From positions 58,384,609 to 58,448,608 of the forward strand of contig OW121854.1 in assembly GCA_933228895.1 (NCBI GenBank): a stretch of 64,000 bases of DNA. The letters are read 5' to 3'. Both the position numbers and the translations under genes were made by a program. Positions within the stretch are counted from its first letter, which is position 1. Each line of letters starts with the position of its first letter. Source of the stretch: Platycnemis pennipes. Lineage: Eukaryota; Arthropoda; Insecta; Odonata; Platycnemididae. The notes under the pieces were generated by a model that saw nothing but the letters and a program-made list of their open reading frames with translations, was not told the origin of the DNA and searched no databases. This document shows, piece after piece, positions 45,683 through 58,035 of the stretch.

Positions 45683-47111
45683 GAATATACGATCGTCTGC
45701 CTCGAATGAAAATCGGGTGAGCTTTGGCGGGTGATGGGGTGTTGAGGTGTTAATTATTCATTCATATTGAATAAAACATAAGGAGAACACTGGGCTTGAA
45801 TGAATGATAGATCTGTTTATATTTATAAAGGAAATGATGAGTGTAACCTGGATTCACAAGCAGAAACTACCTTCGCTGAGATATAATTACGAGCTTTAAA
45901 AGCTTTAGCATGCATAAACAAGGTTTTGATACTTTTTTGAAAAAGACACGGGTTAGAACGAGAGTTACTCGAAAGATAAAATGGCCGTAATTTATATTCG
46001 AGGACGCATTTTACGGACATTGCGAGGATTGATGGGTTCAGTGGATTTAAAAAAATGGCATTCTTTCGTATATAGAAGCGATGTTTATTTGTGCTCAATT
46101 GTGGTGCGTAAATTTTAATTTTTTTGGTGGCTCTAAAAACGAGTAAAACTTGTTGACACTCTTGACGATTCTATAAGCCACAATATCTTTACGCCGTAAA
46201 CTCGAATTTAACTTGTGACTTTAACTTGATAACGGCTGTTTATTATATTATTAAACCCAACCAAAACGAAGGTTTTAGAAGATAGACAGTAACTTTGGTG
46301 AAACGTTGTGGTATACCTAGGAATGAAAAGTAATTCACTCATAACGATTCGTTCTTGCGCGTACTTGCCATTACATATTATGGAATTATGCAAGCTCATC
46401 CTTTCTTCCATCTTCCCTGTCTGATCAACATTTTTTCAGCCATCACTTCCTTCACTTCTTTCCACAAATCCCATGCTTCCTTCTGTCGCAAGTTTTTTGC
46501 GGAATTCCTCCGACACACGTCCTTCTTACTCGCTTTGCCCTCCACCTTCCTTTTTGCCCAAGTGAATTTCTACGCCTCTCTCCGAACGCCAAACTCAAAA
46601 TTTTGATTTTGCTCACACCTTTTATAAGCATTTACATTTCAGAAGAAATACACTGCCACGATCAATAACAATTAATTGCCAATCTTTTCTCCGCACCTTA
46701 ATAAATACCATTCTCCGTATCCAGAATACTTCTTCCGCGGCTGCAGTTCTCCAAATATCGTTAGTGCCTCGGTCATATTTATTTCCCAAACATGAACGGC
46801 CATTGATGGCTCCAGCTCAAATAAAATGCTGTTGACACACGTCAGCAACCTTCAAGGAAGGTTATTACGAATCAACAGGAAAGCCAAGCACACAACGTGC
46901 GCTGTGTGGGCGTGTTCATGCTGTCGAGGGGATTGTAGAGTTTTTCGAGATCTGAATATAAATTTGGGACAGATAGGAATTCAATCGCCGCAGAAAAAGA
47001 TGGTATGAACTGAAAAAGTGCCAAGCTACTTTATTTACCAATATGTTTTATTTTACAAAGTGAACTCACCATGTATTAACTTAATAATGATAGTTATTTG
47101 CGATTAAAAAA
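45683..47111. other. Unassigned sequence
   Basis: No repeat or exon is recognised; the frames at 45823-46098 and 46355-46606 have no motifs. Confidence 0.3.
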
Positions 47112-47571
47112 CATCTACATAATACCCTGCACGTCACCATAAAAACGTGTGGAAGGGGGTGAGTTCACACCAAACATGCATTAAACATCATGCTTAAAAT
47201 AGATTAGTGACTATATTCTGGTCTAAGCTTAACAATGTAAAAAATATTTAAATAGCAAAGCAAGCATGCACAAACATGCTGAATGTTGCGTTAGCTTAAA
47301 TTCCTTATACCAACGTGCAACTTCCTATGCTATTCGTTGATACACGTATATTTACATACTATTGAGCATATTTAAAGCTATTCTATACAGCTATCCTTAA
47401 TTGTACGAGGAAAAGACATTTTGAATCTGTCGGTTAGGCATTAAATTTCTGTAATTTTACGATCATGGTTCAGTCTACTGTAGTAAGTTGTAGTTCGCAA
47501 AGTATTTTTAATGTTATCAGTGAAAATATTCTCTTGGAATTTTGTTAAGGGATTAACTAGAAATTTCAATA
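47112..47571 (-). mobile_element. LINE-A 3' end, copy A14
   Basis: Tail at the left, then hairpin, 3' UTR blocks and the last part of the coding frame. Diverged but colinear with copy A17. Confidence 0.7.
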
Positions 47572-47599
47572 AATCGGTCTAACCCATAAGATTTTAAGA

Positions 47600-47690
47600 G
47601 ACTTGCTATTCCATTGGGGATGGAGTTGGTGAGGTACATAGAATATTTGCACACTTTGAAGGCCAGGATTCGAATCGCAGCGAAGGAAGA
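47600..47690 (+). mobile_element. tRNA-like SINE fragment
   Basis: GGATGGAGTTGGTGAGG and GGATTCGAATCGC (47667-47679) are spaced like A and B boxes. Confidence 0.35.
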
Positions 47691-48099
47691 GAATTTTCAG
47701 TTTAATCCTAAATTGATTGCAATATGGCGAAGACTTAGAGAACTCAATTCCGTCCATCAAATGGGATGTTAATTTGTCGATGTAAGTGGGCTACTGCCCA
47801 CTGCCGGTATCTCTCCACCTCTGTTCTTCTCCCAAAAACACTCATGCCAAACTACACACCAGTCCTTCATGGCTCATATTATCCTAGTATTCGATGCCAG
47901 CAATGGTTTGAATAAAACAACAAATTTTAACGAAAAACTTCCCATATGCATGGAGAACTGAGGAAAATAGTCCATGCGCTATTTCCATGCATTGATCCGT
48001 GCAATTTCCACGATTTGACGCTGACCGAACCTGCACAATTTATTGCTTCGTGTAGATCAGCCTCACGAGCAGAATCCATGACGTAAGCCTTCGATTACG
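47691..48099. other. Unassigned sequence
   Basis: Nothing beyond a possible SINE body. Confidence 0.3.
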
Positions 48100-48560
48100 C
48101 AATAACTGGCGTAGCTTGCCACGGTCGAAGTCGCGGGTCTGGGAATCTCGGCGGAGTTCGCGGACTGTCGCCCTTCTCCGCTGTGGCAACGCAGCGCTGG
48201 AGGTGTGTGCGGGGGCGTGGACCATGGAGAGCGCGGGCAGGACGTCACCCGACCGGCGCGCGGCGGCGGTCGAAAGGGGGGCCGCTCCCCGCTCGGTGCC
48301 TTTCGCATCTCTCGCTGCAGCGCGACTCTTTGTCGCGGGCGACCTCACCTCACCACCTGCGGACTCCCACGCGCGAGTTCGCGGAAAAGCTGTGGTGTCC
48401 AAGACACGCCTTCCCTTTGGCGATTCCTACAATTCCACCACTCCCCCTCGCTCCGGGCACTCTTGGACGTGGGCCGGCAGCTTTTCGCACCTTTTACAGA
48501 GAACAAGAGTCGATAAAGTAATTTGCCTTAGTCGAATAAGGCTGTCTCTCTCTCCGTGAA
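48100..48560. promoter_or_regulatory. CpG island
   Basis: The most CpG-dense stretch in the window, rich in CGCG and GGCGG. Several frames are open on both strands. The longest plus-strand one (48116-48559) includes alanine- and arginine-rich residues typical of translated CpG islands. A first exon is possible but not shown. Confidence 0.35.
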
Positions 48561-48634
48561 GGTTTCTACGTCCCTGAGAAATAAACAACTAATCGGCAAT
48601 CATGTACAATAACATTTTTGGCACGACAAGCTTA

Positions 48635-48860
48635 GCCGGCCGTGGTAGGGCTTGGTTTGGCTACCAAAAGGTGGCAGGTTCGTATCCCGCCCGCCGAGCT
48701 TGGATGTTGTGCTTATTCTAGGATTTTTTGGATAGACGGTGTGCTAATATGAAGTCATTCGTTGAAACGCCTAAAACCGAATACTAACCTACTACGTTAC
48801 GTAAAATATGTGCCTACGTCTTACAGCCCTCACAACCTAACTAAAGAGCCTAGCTAATAA
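48635..48860 (+). mobile_element. tRNA-like SINE
   Basis: TGGTAGGGCTTGG and GGTTCGTATCC (48677-48687) resemble A and B boxes. The body ends near an AATAAATGAA tail at about 48856. No full cloverleaf folds. Confidence 0.45.
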
Positions 48861-50739
48861 ATGAATCGTATCTACTTTTTCTTAGTTTCTATTTTATGTA
48901 CTTTTTCGAAGCATGATGTCAGAATTGCAGAATCATTCTAGCTAAGACAGCATCCATGTTCAAGAGACATCTACTGTGCTAAAAAAAAGGATGCAGAAAG
49001 AAATGACGAAGCCGTATAAGACAACATTCATATGGAGTTCACACATTATGGGTCCGAAAGGTGGACCATTGTATCAGCTGATCGGAAAAAAATAAAGCCC
49101 ATACTGGCGTATGGGGCTGAAGATTAAATGAATGGATAAACGAAAAATGAGGCGTACAGGAGACCCGAGGAATAAAGATCTACGGGGAGTACAGTATGGA
49201 AAGGAACCAAGAGGATTGGTGCTGTTTTTCGTTTTTTTTCGCGTTTTTTCGTCTCAATCGATGACAGGGTCACACTACTTACAGCAGACCTGAGAAACGA
49301 GCTGGAACGGTTGTAGAACTGACGTAGATTAAGATGTACAAACGCGGAAGGACAACAGAAAATCATCAACCATTTGCATTCCGCGGAAGGCTTTATTGTA
49401 GCAACTTAGAGAATTGCCCACACCCTGAGTCAAAAAACCAACCGAGGGAAGAGAAAGATATACCCCACGAAAAAGAACATGGGACAATTTCATGGATCAA
49501 TTAATGAAAAATGGGTAATTAATGAAAAAATAACTGCCAGGATGTCATTAAGCTGGCAACAAAGAGGTAAAAATGGATTTCTGCAGTTAACAAAACTAAT
49601 CATGGAATACCAATGAATAAATTTTCTAAGATTGAAAATTTTCCGTCGTTTTCGAGTCGTCATATCTGGATTTCGTAATACAACGGCGAGAGCAAAATGC
49701 TGTGGTACTGACAGGAGATTCTGGGAGAGGACTCTTTGGATTCGTGCAGCTGTAGCGAAACTATGTGATTTTCTGAATACCAGATTGTTCTGAATAACCA
49801 CTGGAGGTTTAAAGAAAGATACCGCTACCACATACCCTGAACATGCTATTTTCATGCCCTTATTAAATTAGTATCTGTAAAGCTTTAGCTCTTCCCTTCC
49901 CACTTAGCCCCCCTCCCTTCCCATAAGGCCAACCTTCGTGTTGAGCACTGTCTATCTGGAGAAGATTGTAGCGCTAAATTATTTGCTTCTGCTCGCTTCC
50001 TTTCCGTATTTTTCTACCGACACGCTGGATTTGAAATTTCTAGATATATATTTGTGACACTCATAAAAAGAGAACCGAAAAAGTAATGGTACTTAATTTT
50101 CAAATCGACAGACAAAATTTTCCTCGGTTAACATTCAGATATGTGTGTTAATAAGTTCCCGAGTGACATTAGAATTCTTTACGCGATCATTCGGAGTAAA
50201 TCGAGGGTAATCGAGGATTATGACAGCACGCATGTTCGATTATCGCTTCGCGATTACGGAATGCCCGCGGCACCAGATCGAACAGAGAAATTATGACATT
50301 TGGAAGGAGCGGAGGTGGTTTTAGAGTCAACAAGATGACCTTCGCCAAGGAGGAAGTTGTCCAATCGTAATAATTACGTATCGGACTGATCGTTAAATTG
50401 AGAGCTGGCCGAAGGCTGAACCTTTCACGACGAGTCGATAATCTGCTGTGTTGGCATACACAGGACTCAAATTATCACCTGCTTCTAAATTGATTAGTTT
50501 TTTTTGCTGAGAAAAACAAGAAGCTCAAATGATTATCGCTATTTTCTCAGCAATATATATCGACGTCCATAACGCGGTATCATGAACTTCGACCTGAAGT
50601 CGCCTAACTTTCAACACTTAAATATTCAATGCTCAAAATCTGCCCCAAAAGTAGCAACGATACAGTGAAACCTGAAAGATACAACCTTCACGAAATAAAT
50701 ATATGATTGGTTTATAGAAATGACCATGACTACTATACC
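48861..50739. other. Unassigned sequence
   Basis: No repeat family or exon is recognised. The minus-strand frames 49369-49124 and 49855-49490 are unsupported. Confidence 0.3.
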
Positions 50740-51200
50740 ATCTATATATATGTACTTACGTAATACTCCACGAGCCATCGTGAGGGTGTGTGGCAGGGGG
50801 TGAAGATCACCAAACTTGCGATACTTGTATGTAACAGCCAAGGGCTACATTGGTACTACTACGTAGAAAAGTGTTAGATACAAGAGTCACGTGCAACTAA
50901 TTGGTTATTATCTACATAGTAATGAAATGGTTACTGGTTAGGAAGGCACTTATTTCAATTTTCCTAGTATGCGTAGGTTAGTAATGTTAAACATGCATCA
51001 TGCACTATACACTACACAAACACTATTTTACCTCCCAATCCCTTTGCTATTCTGCCCATTATGCAATATATGACACGCGGGAATAATGACATTTTAAATC
51101 TATTTCTACGACAATATATCTCTCTAATCTTATTTATTTGATCAAATCTAGTATAATATGCAGGGATTCTCAATATATATCTAACATCTTCTGTGAATCT
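50740..51200 (-). mobile_element. LINE-A 3' end, diverged copy A15
   Basis: The hairpin and GGGGGTGAAGATCACCAAAC block are clear. The rest matches the family only in short blocks, so the right boundary is approximate. Confidence 0.55.
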
Positions 51201-51336
51201 GAATTTTCAATGCCTTTTTATCAGCAATTAGAGTTCCCATAGGTAGTGAAAATGTGATTGTTGGCACACTGTGTTGAAAGCAACAATCTTTTTATTATTA
51301 TGAGAAGTTACTAATTACATCTTTTCTTTCCAACAG

Positions 51337-51400
51337 GAATACAATAATTGAAGAAGAAGAATTCCTAGCAGTGGAGGCTCTGAACCGCGCCTTGCTATTT
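51337..51400 (+). CDS. Isolated 64-nt internal exon of an unknown host gene
   Basis: A pyrimidine tract and CAG acceptor (CTTTTCTTTCCAACAG|G, ending 51336) and a GTAAGT donor (51401) bracket 64 nt. In the only frame free of stops the first base completes a codon and 21 codons follow, ending '...EEEEFLAVEALNRALLF'. The exon would be entered in phase 1 and left in phase 0. It resembles none of the repeat families in the window. I do not recognise the protein; the acidic, then amphipathic, sequence suggests a cytoplasmic helical segment. Neighbouring exons must lie beyond large introns. Confidence 0.5.
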
Positions 51401-52246
51401 GTAAGTTTTAATCATTAACTCATACACATATCAGCGCCTTGAGTCGATCTTCAATCGTATGGATTCAACATCCATATGATTGAAGTCGATGATTTCTTTA
51501 TCTTCATAAATGGATTCCATCTGAATCCCAAAGAGTCAATGGCCAATTTAAAATACCTATGGGAAAATATTTATTCAGGCAACAAAATTTATTGACCAGC
51601 TTCACTAACAAATAGTCTCATATAATGTATTTCAATAATGTGACCTAGAGATCAAAATCCACACCTTCTTTGCAAGACTGTCATTCTGGTTTTTAAAACG
51701 ATAAAATACCGCCATGCTTATTGTCCGATGTATGATTACTGCCACAGAGTAATAAGCTTGCTCTACGCTACTGCCAATACTATTAGAGTTTCTAAGGAAA
51801 TATTCAACTGGTCAGCTACAACATTCCGCTTTCAGTGAGAGCCTAAATTAAATCTGCAAGAACTGATCTCGCTCAGTCGCAAACAGTTGTAGTCGGAAGT
51901 GACAGTGACACGTTTATTATTCCGTTCAGTTTTTATTATTACAAATTTCAGATCAATTTTTTCCACGAGTGTGATGACAGCAAAAGGCTGCTTGAATAAA
52001 ATCTACTTTCGTGTTTCTAAAAATGTCGTGAACGTGCGATTTATATATCTACCTCGGGATTACTCACATAAATCACGGATTATTTACATAGTAATACAGC
52101 CCATCTCCAAACCTTTATCAGGCAGAAGGTTGATCTCAGAGTTGAGTATATCGATCGCCGAATGCTAAATCCAAAATCATGATGGTGAAGGGAGCGAGGA
52201 TAATTAATTTTCCTGGATAGCTGTTGCTTACACTTATAAACTCGAA
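51401..52246. other. Unassigned, probably intronic sequence
   Basis: No repeats recognised. It follows the splice donor of the 51337-51400 exon. Confidence 0.3.
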
Positions 52247-52598
52247 TACCGTATTTACATAATACGCATATAAGACGCACACGCGTATAAGACGCACCCT
52301 AGATTTTTTAGGCGAAAAATCGTGAATAAAGGTTTAATCACGCATATAAGACGTAACCATAACAAAAATTAACCAGTCACAAATATGGGCTTGGATGAAG
52401 TTAAATTACCTCAGAGTGGCGCAGTTCCCTTATTTTAAACCCCTTAATCGTAGGGTACTCCGGTAGGCCGGTGAGTACGAATCCATAATGCAATTTTTCA
52501 CGATTTTTCCTCTTTTGTACACTTGTATAAGACGCACTCCACTTTTTGGGCCTCAAAAATCGAAAAAAAGTGCGTCTTATGCGCGTGTTAATACGGTA
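52247..52598. mobile_element. MITE with TACCGTATT termini
   Basis: The ends TACCGTATTT (52247) and AATACGGTA (52590-52598) are inverted. Inside each end comes the ATAAGACGCAC motif seen in a widespread class of short elements. It is 352 bp with no coding capacity. The flanking dinucleotides do not show a clear target duplication. Confidence 0.7.
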
Positions 52599-52610
52599 TT
52601 GGTTAAGCTG

Positions 52611-52675
52611 GGCTATTCACCCTGCCACACACCCTCGCGGTGGCTTGCAGGGTATCGTGTAGATGTAGATGTAGA
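52611..52675 (+). mobile_element. LINE-A 3' tip, copy A16
   Basis: The hairpin (with C and G changes that keep pairing) and GGGTATCGTG plus two ATGTAG units lie 13 bp beyond the MITE. Confidence 0.75.
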
Positions 52676-52689
52676 TTCGTAAGAGAATT

Positions 52690-52756
52690 TACCTGGAACT
52701 GAACCCAGAATCACTGGTCAGGAGCCAAACGCTTCACCAACTTTGCTACTATGCCA
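52690..52756 (-). mobile_element. tRNA-like SINE fragment
   Basis: On the minus strand TAGCAAAGTTGG and GGGTTCAGTTCC are spaced like A and B boxes. Confidence 0.45.
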
Positions 52757-55312
52757 TTATACTGAAAGGTAGCGGTTAATATTTTTGTCAATAGATTTAC
52801 TCAACATTGATTCACTTAGTACCTACTGTGCGTGTTTTGCACGCGCTCAAGATTTCTCGCTATACTTGGACGAATTGCTCTTCCACACTGAGCCACTTGA
52901 TGCACTATACTTAGCACTTGGCTCTGAACTTTTTTGAATCAATCGAGATTTTGCTCGCACCTCGCAAAAGCATCGCTCGGATTTTGCGCTTCTCTCACTG
53001 CTTAATCCCTATGCGAAACACTCGCGTACAATCATAGCAGTGCGTTCACTCACACTTGAGAAGATTTCTCAGAAGGCCAGCGCCTCTATGCCGGTCTTAA
53101 AAAAAATAATGAAAAAAAGGCTATTCGTCTTCTTCGCCGTGACCTTCGGCAGAGCGAAAGAAAATCAACGAATCGTCATATGCCTTATTCACTTTCCTGC
53201 TAATACAGTCGCAATAACTAAAACTCCTCTCCCGCGACCGTAATGACTCGATTTGCGGCGAGAAATACGATTCTTGCGCCTCCCGTATGCGTGAGGTTCA
53301 ATTAATCCTCGAGTTATGAATCATGTTTTTTTAAAGACGTGCGTGCTCCGCTTCTCACGCACGAGCGGGCAGCAGCACAACGCTAGACGCACGATCGAAG
53401 ATCAGGTCAACGAACGCGAGGCAACCGCAAGAATCTTTCCCTTTCTCCCGGCAGTAACGCGTTCATCCTAAGGAGCCGGCGAGGAAAAAAAAGCTCTTCT
53501 AGGACCCAACAGTTATGTTAGATTATGGCAGTGGAAGAAATATTTTAGCGGTATTTTTTTTTGTTTCCACAACTTACTACACCCTTCACCCGAGGGCTAA
53601 GAAGTTTACCGATATGATCCGTAGGTGTATCCGATTGCCAACTTTACGGGAATCAGGCCGTACCATTTCGAAATGGGTACAAGGAAGAAACTCCTGCTAA
53701 GGCCTGGTGACGCGATATGTTAACCCGAACAAGTTAAGGTGTGAATTCACGAACACGTGAGTTAACATGGTGATTCATCGTGTAACTTGAAACTTGTACG
53801 AAAGCATGAATATATGCACATACGTCCATAAAATGGAAACCTTTCCAATTTAGTTCATGCATTCATACAAGTCGCGGTCGTATTGCAGGGCACCAGTTGG
53901 TAGGTGTCGGAAACGACGTTTATAGCTGTTTGCTTATCAATGTGATTCCGTTAGTTTACGTGCTAATTTTTCCGTGACTCTGCTACTTACTTTTACTTTA
54001 ACCTCTACTTCGTTTAGACTTTGCTCTACTGCTCCAACTCCTGAACTCCTGGACAACCCCCCGCAGAACGTTTACTGACCTCTTGCCTTCGTTGGACATT
54101 ACTCTCCCGATATCAACTTTTAAATCTCTCTTGGATGACCTCGTCTCGTTGCAATTTTTTAATTCGGGAAATAAATATTTAAATCAAATATCCTGGATTA
54201 AGGATCTGCAATATAACCTCGAGTTCTAAATGAACTCCAAAGGGTAGTCCAGAAGATTCAGAGGTCAAACAAACGGAAGTCCAAACACAGCAGAAGTCAA
54301 GGTCAAGGTTTATAGCAAGTCTTTAATAAACTAACCGATTCCAATGAGTCTACAAACAACTAAATACAAACTTTCCAGCTACCGAAAGATTTACCTACGG
54401 TTAACTACCTCAGAAAACTCAAAGTTCATTTGAGATGAGTATGTTCTGCTCCCTAATGGCCGAAGACTTTTTAACCATTCAAATATTGTGCTTTGAAGCG
54501 AACAAATAAAATCAATCACTTAATGCGTTCCGAGAAAAACCTGTGGAAACCTGTGAGAAATTATTCACCCTGTAACCACTCATTCAATGAACTTGAAAGC
54601 ACAAATGTGTATTAATCCGGACGTGAAAAGGGAAAGGTAAAAGAAATTGAAAATCAGCGTTACGTATTTTATGGATAAACCTTAAGGTGGCCAGCCGTTG
54701 GTGGTGGATATGAGAAGAAAATAAGCCTGGGAGGGAATGCAAGAAAGAGATGTATTTATTTGCGATATGTGTTATGCTATTGCACTGTAGCCGCGAATTA
54801 TGTGTAAAAAATCATTGCTTGATATATCTACATAGTCAGTTATTCAGAGGAGGCGAAGGAGGCTCGTGTCATTTTCGCCATTGTCATTAGAATAGGTAAT
54901 CGGATAGGGGCAGGAACATTTCAGGGATCGGATGGAGGGGATGAGAAACCCGTTTTCTTATTATTCTGCTCTTATTGAAAATAACCTAGGGGTCCACGGT
55001 TTAACGTCCCATCCTATGGGCGGAGTACTGGGCTCGAAGTGCTCCTCTATGCATTCAAGTAAGGACCGGTTAGCCATTGAAAAATCTTCCATTGTGAGAA
55101 CAGCCATGGAAAAATTATGCACTGCTATATGGTCGCCAAATGCCTGTTTTTACCCTGTTGTTTAAAAGAGAACATATTAGTGGCCTGAGTGCCAAATTAC
55201 TTGAAAATTATTAAACTATGTATCCCAATGAACCCTGGGCTAGGGGAAGTGGGGGTCATACGGCCTCATATAGCCCAGGATAAATAAAGAAATATCAATT
55301 ATCCAACTCTAA
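52757..55312. other. Unassigned sequence
   Basis: A GC-richer patch lies at about 53330-53480. No gene or repeat family is recognised. Confidence 0.3.
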
Positions 55313-55370
55313 ACTCGGGAATCCGGACCTTCGGGGTGGGAAGCTAGGACTCTAGCCACCACATCAATCA
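55313..55370 (-). mobile_element. Possible tRNA-like SINE fragment
   Basis: On the minus strand GTGGCTAGAGTCC followed by GGTCCGGATTCCC resembles degenerate A and B boxes. Confidence 0.3.
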
Positions 55371-55719
55371 ATGCTTGAATGTATGTATCTGAACATGTCC
55401 AGCACATCCCAAGCTTGGATTATTTTCTGGGTACCAGGTCTTACAGGGAAGCCACAAGAGGCAAAGGGAAAGGAACTGATGTGTTAATTCACACGTCTTT
55501 GATATTAGTATTTGGTGAGCTTTACCATTCTCCGACCAGACAGAGCTTCGGGTTGAACACACCTTTCTTTAATATTTTCACCGTAGACATCCATTACCAG
55601 CAGCAAAATGGTCTCTCCGTAGGAAGTCGTTAATCTTCCAACACTTGTCCAAAATTACGTAAGTGCTCTTACAACGACCAAGGTGGCGATGATGGGCAAA
55701 AAAAAATTAAACTGAGTCT

Positions 55720-56060
55720 CTGAGTTGATGAGTCTCGGCAGCCGCCGGCGCCGAAACGGAGGCGGGAGAACTAACGAGAGCAAACGCGAGCAATGGGTGG
55801 TCTGGAAAAGGAGAGGTAATCCACCAACGACCTTGGAGGAAGTCCATTCGAGTTCTTCCACCGACCTTCCGAATCGAAGACGTGCATCATTTTCCGACCG
55901 CTGGAACAGGTTATTTCTTTGCGAACCACCCCGTCGATTTCGTCCGATAACGACGGTCATAATGCTAAGAAGTCCTCCTTTGGCCGCAGCCGCCGTAAAC
56001 CCTTAAAAGGAAAATACGCGGCGGCCCACTGGACGGATCCTTCTTGAGAGCCCACGACTT
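55720..56060. promoter_or_regulatory. CpG-rich island
   Basis: CpG-rich with frames open on both strands (plus 55725-56006, minus 55960-55655). No domain in either. Possible promoter or 5' exon. Confidence 0.3.
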
Positions 56061-56883
56061 CTTTTCGCTTCGGTCTCCCTCGATTCAATTTCTCAGAACG
56101 TACTCCGAGATGACCGTGGCCCATTTTTTTTCTCCGATTCGCTACTTTTACGGAATCGCGAAGTCATTTCATTACACTCCTCTCGCACGGAAGCGAGGTA
56201 TAACTCTCAGTCTACGCAGGCTGAAGCGCAAATCAACGTTTGTCGTATTTATATACCTAGAGTTGCCATAATAGCAACTTTGTCGGTAAATTTAGCAACA
56301 GTTGTAACAGTTGAAAATATTTTTAAGAGTCTACATCTTTTGGGGATTACTTGTTAGATTTAGCTACTTGTAGTATCAGAACTTTTAGAAAAAGAAATTT
56401 TATTGTATATTTTCCTAAAATTTTTCAAACAAGCTAAACATTTATAGAGGGTGGCCAATTTATCACATATAAATGGTGTAATAGTGTCGATGAATTATTG
56501 TAAATAGGAAGGCTACTGCTAGGAATGAAATTTAAATATTTACAGGTACGAGCAATTTAACGTTTTATGCAATCTTGAATGAGTTTGAAAATTCAATAGT
56601 GCTTTAATGGTGTACATAAAAACTGTAGAAACTTTTCTTGTATCTGAAGAATTTCTGATTGTCCCTTTTAGCCAAGATGAAAGTGAAAGTTATTTGCAAT
56701 GTAAAGCTTACGAGTGTTTAGCAGGGATGGAGAGAAACTCGAATTCGGCATTCACATCGTCTTAATGAAATGTTGCCAAGGGTTCCAAAAATTGAACGCC
56801 TCATCCGACGGACGGTGTACTGAACATGAAGTAGCATTCACACTGCACTTAATTAGGGACCGGTATACCAGTGAAAATTTTCC
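56061..56883. other. Unassigned AT-rich sequence
   Basis: Nothing recognised. Confidence 0.3.
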
Positions 56884-56950
56884 TTTTCAGGATTTGAACC
56901 TGAACCCATGGGATGGAAAGCCTGTGCTCTAGTCTCCGCACCAAACCGAA
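56884..56950 (-). mobile_element. tRNA-like SINE fragment
   Basis: On the minus strand GGTGCGGAGACTAGAGC and GGTTCAAATCC (B box, 56900-56890) are correctly ordered and spaced. Confidence 0.45.
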
Positions 56951-57373
56951 TCCTTCGTGTGTTCCAAATTTACCATAAAATCTTGGAAGTGCCGGCTTAA
57001 CCCTCTCTACTTTTACCTAATCTTATTCCGAACTTACAGAATTAAGGATATGCATAGGTGACATCAGTCTGTGAAGTCGCATTTCATGTAAGTCGAATTA
57101 TTTCTTTCCTTGGGCTACCTTAATGTCGGCGAACAGGAGATTGCAAGACTACCGCTAACTGGAACATTCGCCAACCGTAAATGGCCTTAATGATCATTCA
57201 GATCGCCTCGGATGAGGGTCAGTGTTTGAAGCCCGAGGGTGGTACTTATAATTTTCAAGGTTGCTTTTACGAACTGGTTTTGTGATGATTTTTTTTTCTT
57301 TTCTGGTAATCGTTTACTCTCGGAATTTTTTCAGGGATAATCAAAAATAATGGCTGCTGATACTATTCACAGG
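56951..57373. other. Unassigned sequence
   Basis: Nothing recognised. Confidence 0.3.
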
Positions 57374-57533
57374 AATGCCATGGAAACACAATCCCATGTG
57401 TATAACCAGTTTCATACAGTCCTTTAACACCATCTCACATATTTTAAGCCCGAAAAATGCTATGGAAACAAAATTAAGTGTATAAACCAGTTTGACTTAA
57501 TCATTTAAAATCGTTACATATTTCATGCCCGAC
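57374..57533 (+). repeat. Imperfect tandem repeat, two units of about 80 bp
   Basis: Unit 1 (57374-57455) and unit 2 (57456-57533) share AATGC-ATGGAAACA, GTGTATAA-CCAGTTT and CACATATTT-A-GCCCGA blocks in the same order with substitutions and small indels. Confidence 0.7.
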
Positions 57534-58007
57534 GTACTTTTCGTGTTCATCCCAGTGATTCGCAGCCAATTGTCTCGAACGAGTTTCTTTCTGTTGGAGT
57601 ACGAACTGAAAAGAATCCCATACGAGAGCTTATAGTTTTCTATAATGGCAAAGGCTATCAAGTTCACATGGGTACAAAAAAGGAGGACGCAGATATCACC
57701 ACAAATCTGCACTTTAAAAGCTAGCAAAAACGCTAAATCATCCTCTTGCTTATTTATCGAAGATAGAAATTACAAACGCATAAATGAGTGATGATAAGTT
57801 TATTAAAAACATTTTAACCCTCGGAAAGTAAATATCACATGCCTCCCGAGAGACATCAAGATCGGGCCATTTTGATCAATATAGTTTTAATGGTAAAAAA
57901 TAAGATTTCCTTTCATAACAGAAGTTATGCATATCTTTAAATAAAACTGCACTAGTTAAACTGCTCACTTATATTTGATGTACCATCTATTACATCGTGT
58001 TGTACGT
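57534..58007. other. Unassigned AT-rich sequence
   Basis: Nothing recognised. Confidence 0.3.
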
Positions 58008-58035
58008 GTTTCAACACCAAAGGCGTCGTCATCAG
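58008..58035 (-). ncRNA. Hammerhead-ribozyme-like core, probably of a Penelope-type remnant
   Basis: The minus strand reads CTGATGA (58035-58029), then a 6-bp stem GACGCC/GGTGTT with a TTT loop, then GAAAC. This is the conserved CUGAUGA-stem II-GAAA core of hammerhead ribozymes, found in Penelope-like retroelements. A 2-bp stem III with an AC loop can follow. A convincing stem I is not visible, so cleavage activity is doubtful. Confidence 0.3.

Noticed and set aside
55655..56006. Overlapping frames of about 100 codons on both strands
   Set aside because: Composition effect in a CpG-rich patch; neither has a domain, start context or splice signal.
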